DNA from: Mesorhizobium sp. WSM4904
GTDB taxonomy: Bacteria; Pseudomonadota; Alphaproteobacteria; Rhizobiales; Rhizobiaceae
Length of the DNA: 64,000 bases
Assembly (NCBI RefSeq): GCF_029674545.1
Contig: NZ_CP121354.1
Span: 1,612,001-1,676,000 of the forward strand
Direction: 5' to 3'
Positions 17,496-25,462 of this stretch are shown here, piece by piece. The translations under genes were made by a program, and so were the position numbers. Position 1 is the first letter of the stretch. The number at the start of each line of letters is the position of its first letter. The notes under the pieces were generated by a model, which was not told the origin of the DNA, searched no databases, and saw nothing but the letters and a program-made list of their open reading frames with translations.

Positions 17496-17796
17496 CCCGA
17501 CGGTTTCCTTGTTTGCGCGTCCTCGCGGCGTCGCGGCTGCGGGCGCGCGGCAAGGCATCAAGGACGGCGCTGAATTCGTCATTCCGACGATGAACTAGCC
17601 CGACGGTTTCCTTGTTTGCGCGTCCTCGCCGCGTTGCGGCTGCGGGCGCGCGGCAAGGCATTAAGGATGGCGCTGAGTTCGTCATCCCGACGATGAACCA
17701 GCCCGACGGTTTCCTTGTTAGCGCGTCCTCGCCGCTTTGCGGCTGCGGGCGCGCGGCAAGGCATCAAGGATGGCGCTGAATTCGTCATTCCGACGA
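17452..17796 (+). repeat. 103-bp direct tandem repeat (3.35 copies) from the mmsA 3' end
   Basis: Units start at 17452, 17555, 17658 and 17761, an exact period of 103, each opening GCATCAAGGATGGCGCTGAA or a one- or two-base variant. The first 44 bases of unit 1 are the last codons of mmsA (GIKDGAEFVIPTMN and stop). The other 59 bases are GC-rich downstream sequence. The last unit stops after 36 bases. Because 103 is not a multiple of 3, the copies do not extend the reading frame. The copies differ at only a few positions, so the array is fairly recent or homogenised. Confidence 0.95.
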
Positions 17797-17825
17797 CCAA
17801 CCGACCTGAGAAAGCCAACAAAGAA

Positions 17826-17857
17826 GAAAGCGTGGCGCCGGCCGCGCTTTCTTTTTG
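17826..17857 (+). terminator. Rho-independent terminator after the mmsA tandem array
   Basis: AGAAAGCG (17826-17833) pairs with CGCTTTCT (17846-17853), extended by GGC/GCC next to the loop, and is followed by four further Ts. It is the first convincing terminator after mmsA, so the tandem array would lie inside the mmsA transcript. From here to 18136 no gene was recognised. Confidence 0.7.
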
Positions 17858-18136
17858 GGCTTATGGAGGGAGGCTCGTTGGCCTTCACCTCATTCATATT
17901 GCAGGCAAGCTTGTCACGCTGCCCGGTGCACGTCTCGACAAGCGCGGTGCAGCTTGAAGGATATGACTTTCGACGCGACACGCGCCGAGCGCATCTGCAC
18001 ATCCTAATAATTCCGCCGGTGTGTGATGGAACCAACAGGCGGCCATCCGCCTTAGCCTGTATTCCTGCGATGCGTGCAGGCTAATCAACAGCGCCGGTTG
18101 CTGCCGGGGTTCTCGTCTGGCGCGAGGAGGTGTCAG

Positions 18137-18442
18137 ATGACACGATTTCTTTTGGCGACGACGTTCCTTGCTGTGGCTGCGGTGGCCGGCGGGACCATCC
18201 AGGCCAATGCGGCCGCGCAATGCGCACCACGCGCCGACATCATCAAGGCGCTCGGCGACAAGTTCCACGAAAGCGAAGCAGGGCGCGGGCTGATCAATCC
18301 GAACGTCGTGCTCGAGATCTTCGTCTCCGACCAGGGCAGTTGGACTGTCCTTGCCTCCGACACCAAAGGGCAAAGCTGCATCCTTTCCGTCGGCGAAGGC
18401 TGGGACAGTCCTTCGATCAAGGCTGCCTTGCCGGGCGCCTGA
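18137..18442 (+). CDS. Small secreted protein of unknown function, paralogue 1
   Basis: A 101-residue protein with a signal peptide (about 1-26, ending ANAAA). It has a compact mature domain with two cysteines (AQCAPR and GQSCIL) that could form a disulfide, and the segment EIFVSDQGSWTVLASDTKGQSCILSVGEGW. The gene at 18697 has the same arrangement (EVFVSASGTWTILMTDVKGQSCILAAGDGW), so the two are paralogues. GAGGAGG ends 6 bases before ATG 18137. Similar proteins are common hypothetical proteins in rhizobia, and the function is unknown. Confidence 0.8.
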   Translation: MTRFLLATTFLAVAAVAGGTIQANAAAQCAPRADIIKALGDKFHESEAGRGLINPNVVLEIFVSDQGSWTVLASDTKGQSCILSVGEGWDSPSIKAALPGA

Positions 18443-18602
18443 ACAGCCAGGCGGCCTGGCTAAAGCACCCCAACGGCTCTTAAGCGAACATCGGCCGAGG
18501 CGCTCCCAACGCCTGCTTGTTTACGAGGCCGGGGTTCACCATATCGAATCCAGGGAGTCATGATCTCCCTGCGACAGACCGGAAACCAGAAGGAGTGACG
18601 CG

Positions 18603-18644
18603 ATGAAGACGTCCAATCCGGCCTGGAGCGTTCCGGCACACTGA
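18603..18644 (+). CDS. Candidate 13-residue micro-ORF with strong ribosome site
   Basis: ATG 18603 encodes MKTSNPAWSVPAH and stops at 18642-18644. AAGGAG lies 7 bases upstream, as strong as for the two flanking secreted-protein genes. It could be a translated small ORF or the remnant of a third family member between the paralogues. No homology can be claimed. Confidence 0.3.
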   Translation: MKTSNPAWSVPAH

Positions 18645-18696
18645 GGCGGCCAAATGTGCCTCCCTTGCCGGAATGCGAAGGCAAAGGAGGTGCCCT

Positions 18697-19014
18697 ATGG
18701 CACGCATTTTTTCGTATCGATGGATGAAGCCGGCGGCCATCGGCTCCGTGATGATGTTGTCGTCATTCCCCGCGCAATCGCAAGTCATCTGCGGCGGCCA
18801 TGACTATCTGGTCTCGAGACTGACGGCGGCATTCGAGGAGAAACGGCTCGGCTACGGCGTGGCCGGAGAAGCCGCCATCTTCGAGGTCTTTGTGTCGGCA
18901 AGCGGAACCTGGACCATCCTGATGACCGACGTCAAAGGCCAAAGCTGCATCCTGGCGGCGGGCGACGGATGGGAAGACACGCTGGCCACCGCAGTCAGGC
19001 AGCCGGGCGGTTGA
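18697..19014 (+). CDS. Small secreted protein of unknown function, paralogue 2
   Basis: A 105-residue protein with a hydrophobic N-terminal export segment (AAIGSVMMLSSFPAQS). Its mature domain is homologous to the product at 18137: both share a cysteine near the mature start (VICGGHDY), the FVSASGTWTIL strand pair and KGQSCIL..GDGW. AAGGAGG lies just upstream of ATG 18697. It ends 29 bases before the convergent GntR gene. The tandem arrangement points to local duplication followed by divergence. Confidence 0.8.
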   Translation: MARIFSYRWMKPAAIGSVMMLSSFPAQSQVICGGHDYLVSRLTAAFEEKRLGYGVAGEAAIFEVFVSASGTWTILMTDVKGQSCILAAGDGWEDTLATAVRQPGG

Positions 19015-19043
19015 AACGCCTGGGCAAGTGAAGACCTGCCGGC

Positions 19044-19715
19044 TCAACGCGTCGCGGCCACCTCGGCGTGGCCGCGCAGCAGCGTCATCAGCTTCTTGGC
19101 ATCCTTGGCGGCGGCTTCCTCGTCGCCGTCCAGGATCGAGCGGATCAACGCGACATGATGCTCGGCCGACTCGGCAAGGCCAGTATCCGCCTTATAACGG
19201 AACCAGAAGCGGCGGCTGTGCGTCTGCAGGGGGGCGGCGACGCGCGCCGCGAAGGGGTTGTCGGCCGCGATCGCCAGGGCTTCGTCGAGCGCCTTGTCGG
19301 CCTGGATGAAGGCAAGCACGTTGCCGGAGATCACCGCCTTCTGCATGGCCAGCGCCGCATCGTGAAACAGGTCCGCGGCCTCGCGGGTGACGAAGCGGGC
19401 GGCGGAGCGGGCAAGCACCACCTCGATGCCGCGCCTGGCGTCGATGACGCGCAGCCAGTCGCCGGGGTGAAGCGGCGCCACCGCGATGCCGGCGCGCGGC
19501 CTGACGTCGAGCAAGCCCTCCCAGGCCAGCCTCTGGATCGCCTCGCGCACCGGGGTGCGGCCGAGGCCCAGCCGCTCGATTAGCGCGCCCTCGGTAACGA
19601 AGCTCGCCGGCGCCAGTTCGAGGGTCACGATCATGTGCTCCAGCACGCGATAGGCCTTGGTCGCGACCGGCTCGAAGGCCGGGTTCGTCTCGATGGATAT
19701 CAGTGGAGATATCAA
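19044..19715 (-). CDS. GntR/FCD-family repressor of hydroxyproline catabolism (HypR-like)
   Basis: A 223-residue regulator with an N-terminal winged helix (LIERLGLGRTPVREAIQRLAWEGLL, about 45-70) and an all-helical FCD ligand domain. It is divergent from the hydroxyproline genes and separated from them by a 101-base region with TGATATATCA-type palindromes, the usual site class for FCD regulators. In Sinorhizobium meliloti the hyp genes are repressed by a GntR protein, HypR. By position and family this gene is the likely equivalent, and the ligand is inferred. Confidence 0.85.
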   Translation of the reverse strand: MISPLISIETNPAFEPVATKAYRVLEHMIVTLELAPASFVTEGALIERLGLGRTPVREAIQRLAWEGLLDVRPRAGIAVAPLHPGDWLRVIDARRGIEVVLARSAARFVTREAADLFHDAALAMQKAVISGNVLAFIQADKALDEALAIAADNPFAARVAAPLQTHSRRFWFRYKADTGLAESAEHHVALIRSILDGDEEAAAKDAKKLMTLLRGHAEVAATR

Positions 19716-19761
19716 AGTCAGGCTCCTGATATATTTTTTATATATTATAGCGGATTCAGCG

Positions 19762-19803
19762 TTGACAGGCCAATTCTTAATAAATATACGGCTGATATAT
19801 CAG
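19762..19803 (+). promoter_or_regulatory. Promoter and operator of the hydroxyproline operon
   Basis: TTGACA (19762-19767), 17 bases, then TATACG (19785-19790) form a good sigma-70 promoter. The perfect 12-base palindrome CTGATATATCAG (19792-19803) follows at once, over the expected transcription start and 13 bases before the ATG. A nine-base half match (CTGATATAT, 19726-19734) lies beside the regulator's own start. Repression by the divergent GntR protein is inferred. Confidence 0.7.
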
Positions 19804-19816
19804 ATGGAGATCAGCC

Positions 19817-20710
19817 ATGTGGGCCGGAGTTTTCCCCGCAGTCACGACCAAATTCACCACCGACGACCGCCTCGACCATGCCGAGATGGAACGCTGCTAC
19901 GGATTGCAGATGGAGGCCGGCTGCGACGGCATCGTCGTCTGCGGCTCGCTCGGCGAAGGGCCGATGCTGTCGCCTGACGAGAAGATCGAGGTGCTGAAGA
20001 CGGCGCAGAAGGTCGCCGGCAACAAGCCGGTGCTTCTGACCGTCAACGAGCCCGGCACGCGGGAAGCAACAAGCATCGCGCGCCGCGCCGCCAGGGAGGG
20101 TGCCAATGGCCTTATGGTGGTGCCGAGCCCGATCTACCACACCGACCGCCAAGAGACGGTCGCCGCTCTTCGCGCCGTCGCGGAAGCCGGCGACCTGCCG
20201 GTCATGATCTACTCCAACCGGCTCGCCTATCGCGTCGACGTCACCGTCGACCTGATGGAGGAGCTCGCCTCCGACAAGCGCTTCGCCGCCATCAAGGAAT
20301 CGTCCGACGACATCCGTCGCTCGACCGAAATCATCAACCGCCTCGGCGACCGCTACGACCTCTTCACCGGCGTCGACAACCTCGCCTTCGAGGCGCTGTC
20401 GGTCGGCGCCATCGGCTGGGTGGCCGGCCTGGTCACCGCCTTCCCACGCGAGACCGTCGCCATCTACCAGCTGATGAGAAAGGGCCGCCGCGAGGATGCG
20501 CTGAAGATCTACCGCTGGTTCCGGCCGCTGCTCGACCTCGATGTCTCGACCTATCTGGTCCAAAACATCAAGCTTGCTGAAGTGCTGGCGATCGATACCA
20601 ATGACCGCGTTCGCATGCCGCGCCGGCCGCTGTCGGGCGAGCGCCGCAAGGCGGTGGAAAAGATCGTCAGGGATGCGCTGGCCGTGCGCCCGGTACTGCC
20701 GGCCTTTTGA
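19817..20710 (+). CDS. 1-pyrroline-4-hydroxy-2-carboxylate deaminase (DapA family)
   Basis: A 297-residue (beta/alpha)8 enzyme of the dihydrodipicolinate synthase family. The Schiff-base lysine is Lys160 (AAIKESSDD) and the conserved tyrosine is Tyr132 (VMIYSNR). Dihydrodipicolinate synthase itself is unlikely, because the next genes encode a D-hydroxyproline-type dehydrogenase and a hydroxyproline epimerase. In that pathway (HypD/LhpC) the enzyme converts pyrroline-4-hydroxy-2-carboxylate to alpha-ketoglutarate semialdehyde and ammonia. It is the first gene of the operon behind the palindromic operator. Confidence 0.85.
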   Translation: MWAGVFPAVTTKFTTDDRLDHAEMERCYGLQMEAGCDGIVVCGSLGEGPMLSPDEKIEVLKTAQKVAGNKPVLLTVNEPGTREATSIARRAAREGANGLMVVPSPIYHTDRQETVAALRAVAEAGDLPVMIYSNRLAYRVDVTVDLMEELASDKRFAAIKESSDDIRRSTEIINRLGDRYDLFTGVDNLAFEALSVGAIGWVAGLVTAFPRETVAIYQLMRKGRREDALKIYRWFRPLLDLDVSTYLVQNIKLAEVLAIDTNDRVRMPRRPLSGERRKAVEKIVRDALAVRPVLPAF

Positions 20711-20768
20711 AGGTGAAAATGTTGCAGGGCGCGGAGCGAGGCGAAGACATGCGGCGCGGCATGCAGCC

Positions 20769-22016
20769 ATGACAAGCGATATTTCGATCGACATCGCCGT
20801 CATCGGCGGCGGCATCATCGGCATCTGCGCGGCGGCGCTGCTCACCGAGGCGGGCCGCGGCGTCACCGTCTTCGATCGCACCGGCATCTGCGAGGAGACG
20901 AGCTCGGGCAACGCCGCCGCCTTCGCCTTCTCCGACGTGCTGCCGCTGGCGCATAAGGGCATGATCAGGCAGTTGCCGAAATGGCTTGCCGATCCGCTCG
21001 GGCCTCTGACCATTCCGCCCGCCTATCTGCCCAAACTCCTGCCTTGGCTATTCCGCTTCTGGCGCGCCGGTGCCGGCAAGCATTACGAAGCGAGCCTCGC
21101 GGCGCAGGTCGGCATGATGAAGCTCGCCGAGGCCGAATGGATGGGCCTGCTCGACCGCTCCGGCACGAAGCCGATGCTGCGCGAGGAGGGCTCGCTCGAA
21201 CTCTACGGAAGCGAGGCGGAGTTCCGCGCCTCATTGTCTGGTTGGGCGGCTCGCGAGCGCTTCGGCATCGGCTTCCGCCATGTCGAGGGCGAGGAGATGG
21301 CGGCTCTGCAGCCCGGCCTGTCATCGCGCTTCGTCAAGGGCACCTTCGTGCCGAGCTGGAAGACGGTCGCCGATCCGCAGCTGCTCGGCAAGGCGGTTTG
21401 GGCCTATGCGGAGCGGCTCGGCGCCCGCTTCGAGCATGGGCGCATCGATCGCGCCGAAGCCGGCGCGGATGGCGCCACGATCGTGCTTGCCGACGGCACG
21501 AGGCGGAAGGCGAGGCGACTCGTCATTGCGGCCGGCGCGTGGTCGCATCTGCTGGCCAGGAATCTCGGCGACCGCATCCCGCTGGAGACCGAGCGCGGCT
21601 ACAACACGACGCTGCCGGCGTCGGCCTTCGACGTGAAGCGGCAATTGATCTTTTCCGGGCACGGCTTCGTCATCACGCCGCTGCAAACGGGCCTGCGGGT
21701 CGGCGGCGCCGTCGAGCTCGGCGGCATCGAGCGGCCACCGAATTTCCAGCGCTCGAAGGCGATGCTGGAAAAGGCAAAACGCTTCCTGCCGGGGCTCGAT
21801 CCGTCGGGCGGCCGCGAATGGATGGGGTTCCGACCGTCGCTGCCGGATTCGCTGCCGGTGATCGGCGCGGCGCGGGCGCCGAACGTCTTCTACGCGTTCG
21901 GTCACGGCCATCTCGGCCTGACCCAGGCTGCTGCGACCGGCCGCTTGATCCGCGATCTCGTTCTCGGGCAGGCTCCATCGCTCGATCTCGCCCCTTTCCG
22001 ACCGCAACGGTTCTGA
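20769..22016 (+). CDS. FAD-dependent D-hydroxyproline dehydrogenase (DAO family)
   Basis: A 415-residue FAD oxidoreductase of the D-amino-acid dehydrogenase type. The Rossmann motif (IAVIGGGIIGICAAALLTEAG) is N-terminal, and the conserved end GFRPSLPDSLPVIG and YAFGHGHLGLTQAAATG binds the flavin. It resembles DadA in layout, but the neighbours point to cis-4-hydroxy-D-proline as substrate (HypO/LhpB role). ATG 20769 removes a long spurious upstream extension. It starts 58 bases after the deaminase gene. Confidence 0.85.
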   Translation: MTSDISIDIAVIGGGIIGICAAALLTEAGRGVTVFDRTGICEETSSGNAAAFAFSDVLPLAHKGMIRQLPKWLADPLGPLTIPPAYLPKLLPWLFRFWRAGAGKHYEASLAAQVGMMKLAEAEWMGLLDRSGTKPMLREEGSLELYGSEAEFRASLSGWAARERFGIGFRHVEGEEMAALQPGLSSRFVKGTFVPSWKTVADPQLLGKAVWAYAERLGARFEHGRIDRAEAGADGATIVLADGTRRKARRLVIAAGAWSHLLARNLGDRIPLETERGYNTTLPASAFDVKRQLIFSGHGFVITPLQTGLRVGGAVELGGIERPPNFQRSKAMLEKAKRFLPGLDPSGGREWMGFRPSLPDSLPVIGAARAPNVFYAFGHGHLGLTQAAATGRLIRDLVLGQAPSLDLAPFRPQRF

Positions 22017-22052
22017 CATTCCCCAAGAATTCTGATATTTCAGGGAGCCATC

Positions 22053-23054
22053 ATGGCCAAGAAATCCTTCTTCTGCATAGACGGCCACACCTGCGGCAAC
22101 CCGGTGCGGCTGGTCGCCGGCGGCGGGCCGCTGCTCCAGGGCGCGACGATGATGGAGCGGCGCGCGCATTTTCTTGCCGAGTATGACTGGATCCGCACCG
22201 GGCTGATGTTCGAGCCGCGCGGCCATGACGTGATGTCGGGCTCGATCCTCTATCCGCCGACGCGCGAGGACTGCGATATCGCGATCCTGTTCATCGAGAC
22301 CTCGGGCTGCCTGCCGATGTGCGGCCACGGCACGATCGGCACCGTCACGATGGCGATCGAGCACGGTCTGGTGAAGCCGAAGACGCCGGGTGTGCTCAGG
22401 CTCGACACGCCGGCCGGCCTCGTCATCGCCGAATACAGCCAAGTCGGCGAATATGTCGAGGAAGTGCGCATCACCAACGTGCCGTCCTTCCTCTATGCCG
22501 AAGGACTGACGGTCGAATGCCCGGTGCTTGGCGAGATCAGCGTCGACGTCGCCTATGGCGGCAATTTCTACGCCATCGTCGAACCGCAGAAGAACTATCG
22601 CGACATGGCCGATCATTCGGCCGGCGATCTCATCGCCTGGAGCCCGGTGGTGCGCCAGCGGCTCAACGAGAAATACTCATTCGTGCATCCGGAGAATCCC
22701 GGCATCAACCGGCTGTCGCACATGCTGTGGACCGGCAAGCCGAGAGATGCCGAGGCCGATGCGCGCAACGCCGTCTTCTATGGCGACAAGGCGATCGACC
22801 GCTCGCCTTGCGGCACCGGAACCTCGGCGCGCATGGCACAGCTCCACGCCAAGGGCAAGCTCAAGGCCGGCGACAGTTTCGTGCATGAATCGATCATCGG
22901 CTCGCTGTTCAAGGGCAGGGTCGAAAAAGAGGTCAGCGTGGCCGGCAAACCGGCGATCATCCCCTCGATCGGCGGCTGGGCGCGCATGACGGGATTGAAC
23001 ACCATCTTCATCGACGACCGCGATCCGTTCGCGCATGGATTCGTCGTCAAATAA
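22053..23054 (+). CDS. 4-hydroxyproline 2-epimerase (proline racemase family)
   Basis: This enzyme interconverts trans-4-hydroxy-L-proline and cis-4-hydroxy-D-proline, the first step of bacterial hydroxyproline use. The 333-residue protein belongs to the proline racemase superfamily. It has both catalytic cysteines, Cys90 in LPMCGHGTIG and Cys253 in DRSPCGTGTSA, which argues for a two-base epimerase rather than the Ser/Thr dehydratase variants. It is the third gene of the cluster, with a 36-base gap to the dehydrogenase. The final enzyme, ketoglutarate semialdehyde dehydrogenase, is not in the window. Confidence 0.92.
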   Translation: MAKKSFFCIDGHTCGNPVRLVAGGGPLLQGATMMERRAHFLAEYDWIRTGLMFEPRGHDVMSGSILYPPTREDCDIAILFIETSGCLPMCGHGTIGTVTMAIEHGLVKPKTPGVLRLDTPAGLVIAEYSQVGEYVEEVRITNVPSFLYAEGLTVECPVLGEISVDVAYGGNFYAIVEPQKNYRDMADHSAGDLIAWSPVVRQRLNEKYSFVHPENPGINRLSHMLWTGKPRDAEADARNAVFYGDKAIDRSPCGTGTSARMAQLHAKGKLKAGDSFVHESIIGSLFKGRVEKEVSVAGKPAIIPSIGGWARMTGLNTIFIDDRDPFAHGFVVK

Positions 23055-23073
23055 TCGCACCCCGGCCGAGGCG

Positions 23074-23958
23074 TCAGGCCGCTTTGCCGCCCGTCGAAAC
23101 CTGATCGCGAAACCAGTCGGCAAATGTGATCTCGGCCGCCGAGGGCTGCGCCGACATGGTGAGATAGTAGCCTTTGTCCTCGTCGGTCGCGATGTCGGAG
23201 ACGACAACGAGATCGCCGCGCCGCAATTCCTCGCGAAAGACTTCGATCGGGCAGAGGGCGACGCCGTGGCCGGCGATGACGGCCGTCGCCAGTATGTTGA
23301 AATCAGCAAAGACGGGCCCGTTGCCGACATCGGCACCGGCCATGCCGGCCTGCGAGAACCAATCGCGCCAGCCCTGCCGAGTTTCGTCATGCAAAAGGTC
23401 CGCCGCGGCAATGTCCGCCGGCGCTCCGAGCTGGCCTTTGCGAGCCAGGTAGTGCGGGCTGCAGGCGGGTTTGCTGATGCGGGAAAAGAGCTTGAGGCTG
23501 GTGGCCCTCGGAGACGGATCCGCGCCGAGAGTGATCAGGACGTCGTTGTCGTCATCGAGCCGATCCTCGGCCTTCGCATAGGCGACGCGGATCGCAATCT
23601 CGGGGTGACGGGCAGTAAAGTCCGACAGGCGCGGGACCAGCCAACGGCTGGCAATGGAAGGGATACAGCCCACCGATAGCGACGCTGCGACGGCGTTCCT
23701 GCGGATACGCCGGCAGGCGATCGCCAGATCGGAGAGCGCCGCGCTCGCCGACGCCTGCAAGGCCAGCCCTGCGTCGGTCAAGCGCACCTTGCGGGCATCG
23801 CGATGAAACAGCGCCACGCCGAGCCATTCCTCCAAGCGCCTTATCTGGTGGCTGATGGCAGGGTGGGTGACGTGAAGCTCCTCACCGGCGGCGGAAAAGC
23901 TGAGGTGGCGGGCGGTCGCTTCAAAAGCCCGGATTGCATTCAGCGGCAGGTAATCCAT
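23074..23958 (-). CDS. LysR-family regulator (GcvA-like)
   Basis: A 294-residue LysR-type regulator of the GcvA subgroup. The N-terminus has MDYLPLNAIRAFEATARHLSFSAAGEELHVTHPAISHQIRRLEEWLG in pattern, followed by the effector domain. It converges on the epimerase gene (19-base gap) and is divergent from the ectC-like gene, with 174 bases between them. It could regulate ectC or the decayed region next to it. No target site was identified beyond AT-rich segments near 23980-24000. Confidence 0.9.
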   Translation of the reverse strand: MDYLPLNAIRAFEATARHLSFSAAGEELHVTHPAISHQIRRLEEWLGVALFHRDARKVRLTDAGLALQASASAALSDLAIACRRIRRNAVAASLSVGCIPSIASRWLVPRLSDFTARHPEIAIRVAYAKAEDRLDDDNDVLITLGADPSPRATSLKLFSRISKPACSPHYLARKGQLGAPADIAAADLLHDETRQGWRDWFSQAGMAGADVGNGPVFADFNILATAVIAGHGVALCPIEVFREELRRGDLVVVSDIATDEDKGYYLTMSAQPSAAEITFADWFRDQVSTGGKAA

Positions 23959-24132
23959 CTGTAAGAATCTCTAACAGGTAGCGCTAAAATCCATCATTTG
24001 AAGCGCGGCCCATATTGCGCCATTGATCCTGCCGCAGCTTGAACTTCTATCCGAGATGGTCAGAGAAGTCGATCAATCCTGCCGATCAGGAAGCGGCAAC
24101 GCTTCCAGCCCACTGCGATTGGAAAGGCTCCC

Positions 24133-24519
24133 ATGTTTATCCGACAACTGGCAGATGTAGAAAAAACTGACTTCTTCGTTGACTGGGGCAACGGCACCAG
24201 CCACCGGTTGCTGACGCAGCATGACGGCATGGGGTTCACGGTCTGCCACACCGTCGTGCGCGCAGGCAGTGAATCGCGCCTGCAGTACCGGCGTCACCTG
24301 GAGGCCTGCTACTGCATCTCGGGCAGCGGCGAGGTCGAGGACATGGCCGGCAGCGTCCATCGCATCGAGCCGGGCACGATCTATGTGCTTGATGCCCACG
24401 ACGACCATTTCCTGCGCGCCGACAGCACCGGCGACATGGTTCTGGTCAGCGTCTTCAATCCGCCGCTCAACGGAACGGAGAGGCATGTCCTCAACGGAGA
24501 CGGAGGCTCTGCTTACTGA
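24133..24519 (+). CDS. Ectoine-synthase-like cupin (orphan EctC)
   Basis: A 128-residue cupin matching ectoine synthase in length and layout ([54 protein letters not shown]). Residues known from EctC structures are present: iron ligands Glu57, Tyr84 and His92, and Thr40, Tyr52 and His55 of the active site. EctC normally closes N-acetyl-diaminobutyrate to ectoine, but no ectA, ectB or ectD is nearby. Its real substrate is therefore uncertain. It follows a divergent LysR gene and precedes a broken dehalogenase gene. Confidence 0.85.
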   Translation: MFIRQLADVEKTDFFVDWGNGTSHRLLTQHDGMGFTVCHTVVRAGSESRLQYRRHLEACYCISGSGEVEDMAGSVHRIEPGTIYVLDAHDDHFLRADSTGDMVLVSVFNPPLNGTERHVLNGDGGSAY

Positions 24520-24569
24520 GCGCAGAACCATGGTCTGCCGGTCAAGCATTGCCCCGCAGAGCCGGAAGA

Positions 24570-25074
24570 CAAGAGGCCCTATTGTGGCCGGCGAAGGGCT
24601 GCGCCTGGCGATGCAGGAATTGAAGCTCGCCTGTTCGCCGAACGACGTCGAGGTGTTGACCGGCCCCATCTCCCGAATGCCGCCATTCCCTGAAGTCGTG
24701 TCCGCGCTCGGGCTACTGAAAGCGCAAGGATTCAAGCTCTGCATCATTTCCAACACCGATGACGACATCATCGCCGGCAATGTCGCGCAGCTCGGCGGCC
24801 ACATCGACCGCGTCATTACCGCGCAGCAGGCCGGCGCCTACAAGCCGGCCCGGCAGATCTTCGATTTCGCCCACGATGCGCTCGGTGTCGGCGCGGCGAT
24901 ATCGTGCATATCTGCGCCAGCCCGCATCTCGATCTCGCTGCCGCCCGCGATCTCGGATTCCGATGCATCTGGATCGACAGGGGGACCGGCCGCAAACCGC
25001 TGCCCGACTACGCCCCGAACGCGGTTTTTCCGACGCTCGACCGCGTGCCGCCTTTTCTCGCGTCGACCATCTGA
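24570..25074 (+). pseudogene. Haloacid dehalogenase type II remnant (5' truncated, frameshifted)
   Basis: The frame containing LKAQGFKLCIISNTDDDII and AGAYKPARQIFDFAHDALGVG matches the middle of an L-2-haloacid dehalogenase (motifs II and III). After about 24890 the similarity continues one frame over ([30 protein letters not shown] to the stop at 25072-25074), so one base has been lost near 24890-24892. The N-terminal aspartate nucleophile motif (DxYGT) is absent upstream. The gene is therefore doubly broken and very probably inactive. Confidence 0.75.
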
Positions 25075-25462
25075 ACTGAGGAGGCCGGCGGTGTCGCCTC
25101 GCTGTCGCATGACTGTCACACCTCGCGGAATCCTGACCCAGCGGAAGGGGCGGGATCGCTAAACCGACCGCGTTTGTCGACGCAAGGAATCGTCTCATCA
25201 ACTTATTTTGACGGAGATTTCTTCGAAACGGCGCGCATGATACGGCTGAATCGTCAAAGACATTGCGTTGTGCCAATGATAGGGTCCGCGATAGTCCAGG
25301 GGCCGGGTGCGAAAAAACGGGCAATCGGGCGGCGTGCTTCCAAACCACGCCCGGCGATTGAAAAATCACGTTGCAATCCGGGCTCGAAACTTTACGACTA
25401 GGGGAAATACGAAAAGGGGTGCGACCGGGACACGGGCGACATTCCAGGGGAGCCGCATAAAT
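25075..25462. other. Intergenic region upstream of the liv operon, no gene seen
   Basis: These 388 bases lie between the dehalogenase remnant and livH. They are less GC-rich than the coding sequence in places and should hold the liv promoter. TTGCAA at 25371 with TACGAC about 16 bases on is a weak candidate only. No convincing small ORF or hairpin terminator was found. Confidence 0.4.

Noticed and set aside
17452..17796. CRISPR array
   Set aside because: The repeats are 103 bases in direct contact with no unique spacers, they derive from mmsA coding sequence, and no cas genes are near.
17476..17821. Minus-strand ORFs with repeated peptides beginning MTNSAPSLMPCRAPAAA
   Set aside because: They are the reverse reading of the 103-bp tandem array. 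The repeats follow the DNA period, with no ribosome sites, and the frame is not kept between units.
19817..20710. Dihydrodipicolinate synthase (dapA) for lysine synthesis
   Set aside because: The family is right, but the operon context (hydroxyproline epimerase, D-amino acid dehydrogenase, FCD repressor) fits the pathway deaminase better.
24133..24519. Complete ectoine biosynthesis locus
   Set aside because: No ectA, ectB, ectD or ask_ect genes lie in the neighbourhood. Only an EctC-like gene is present.
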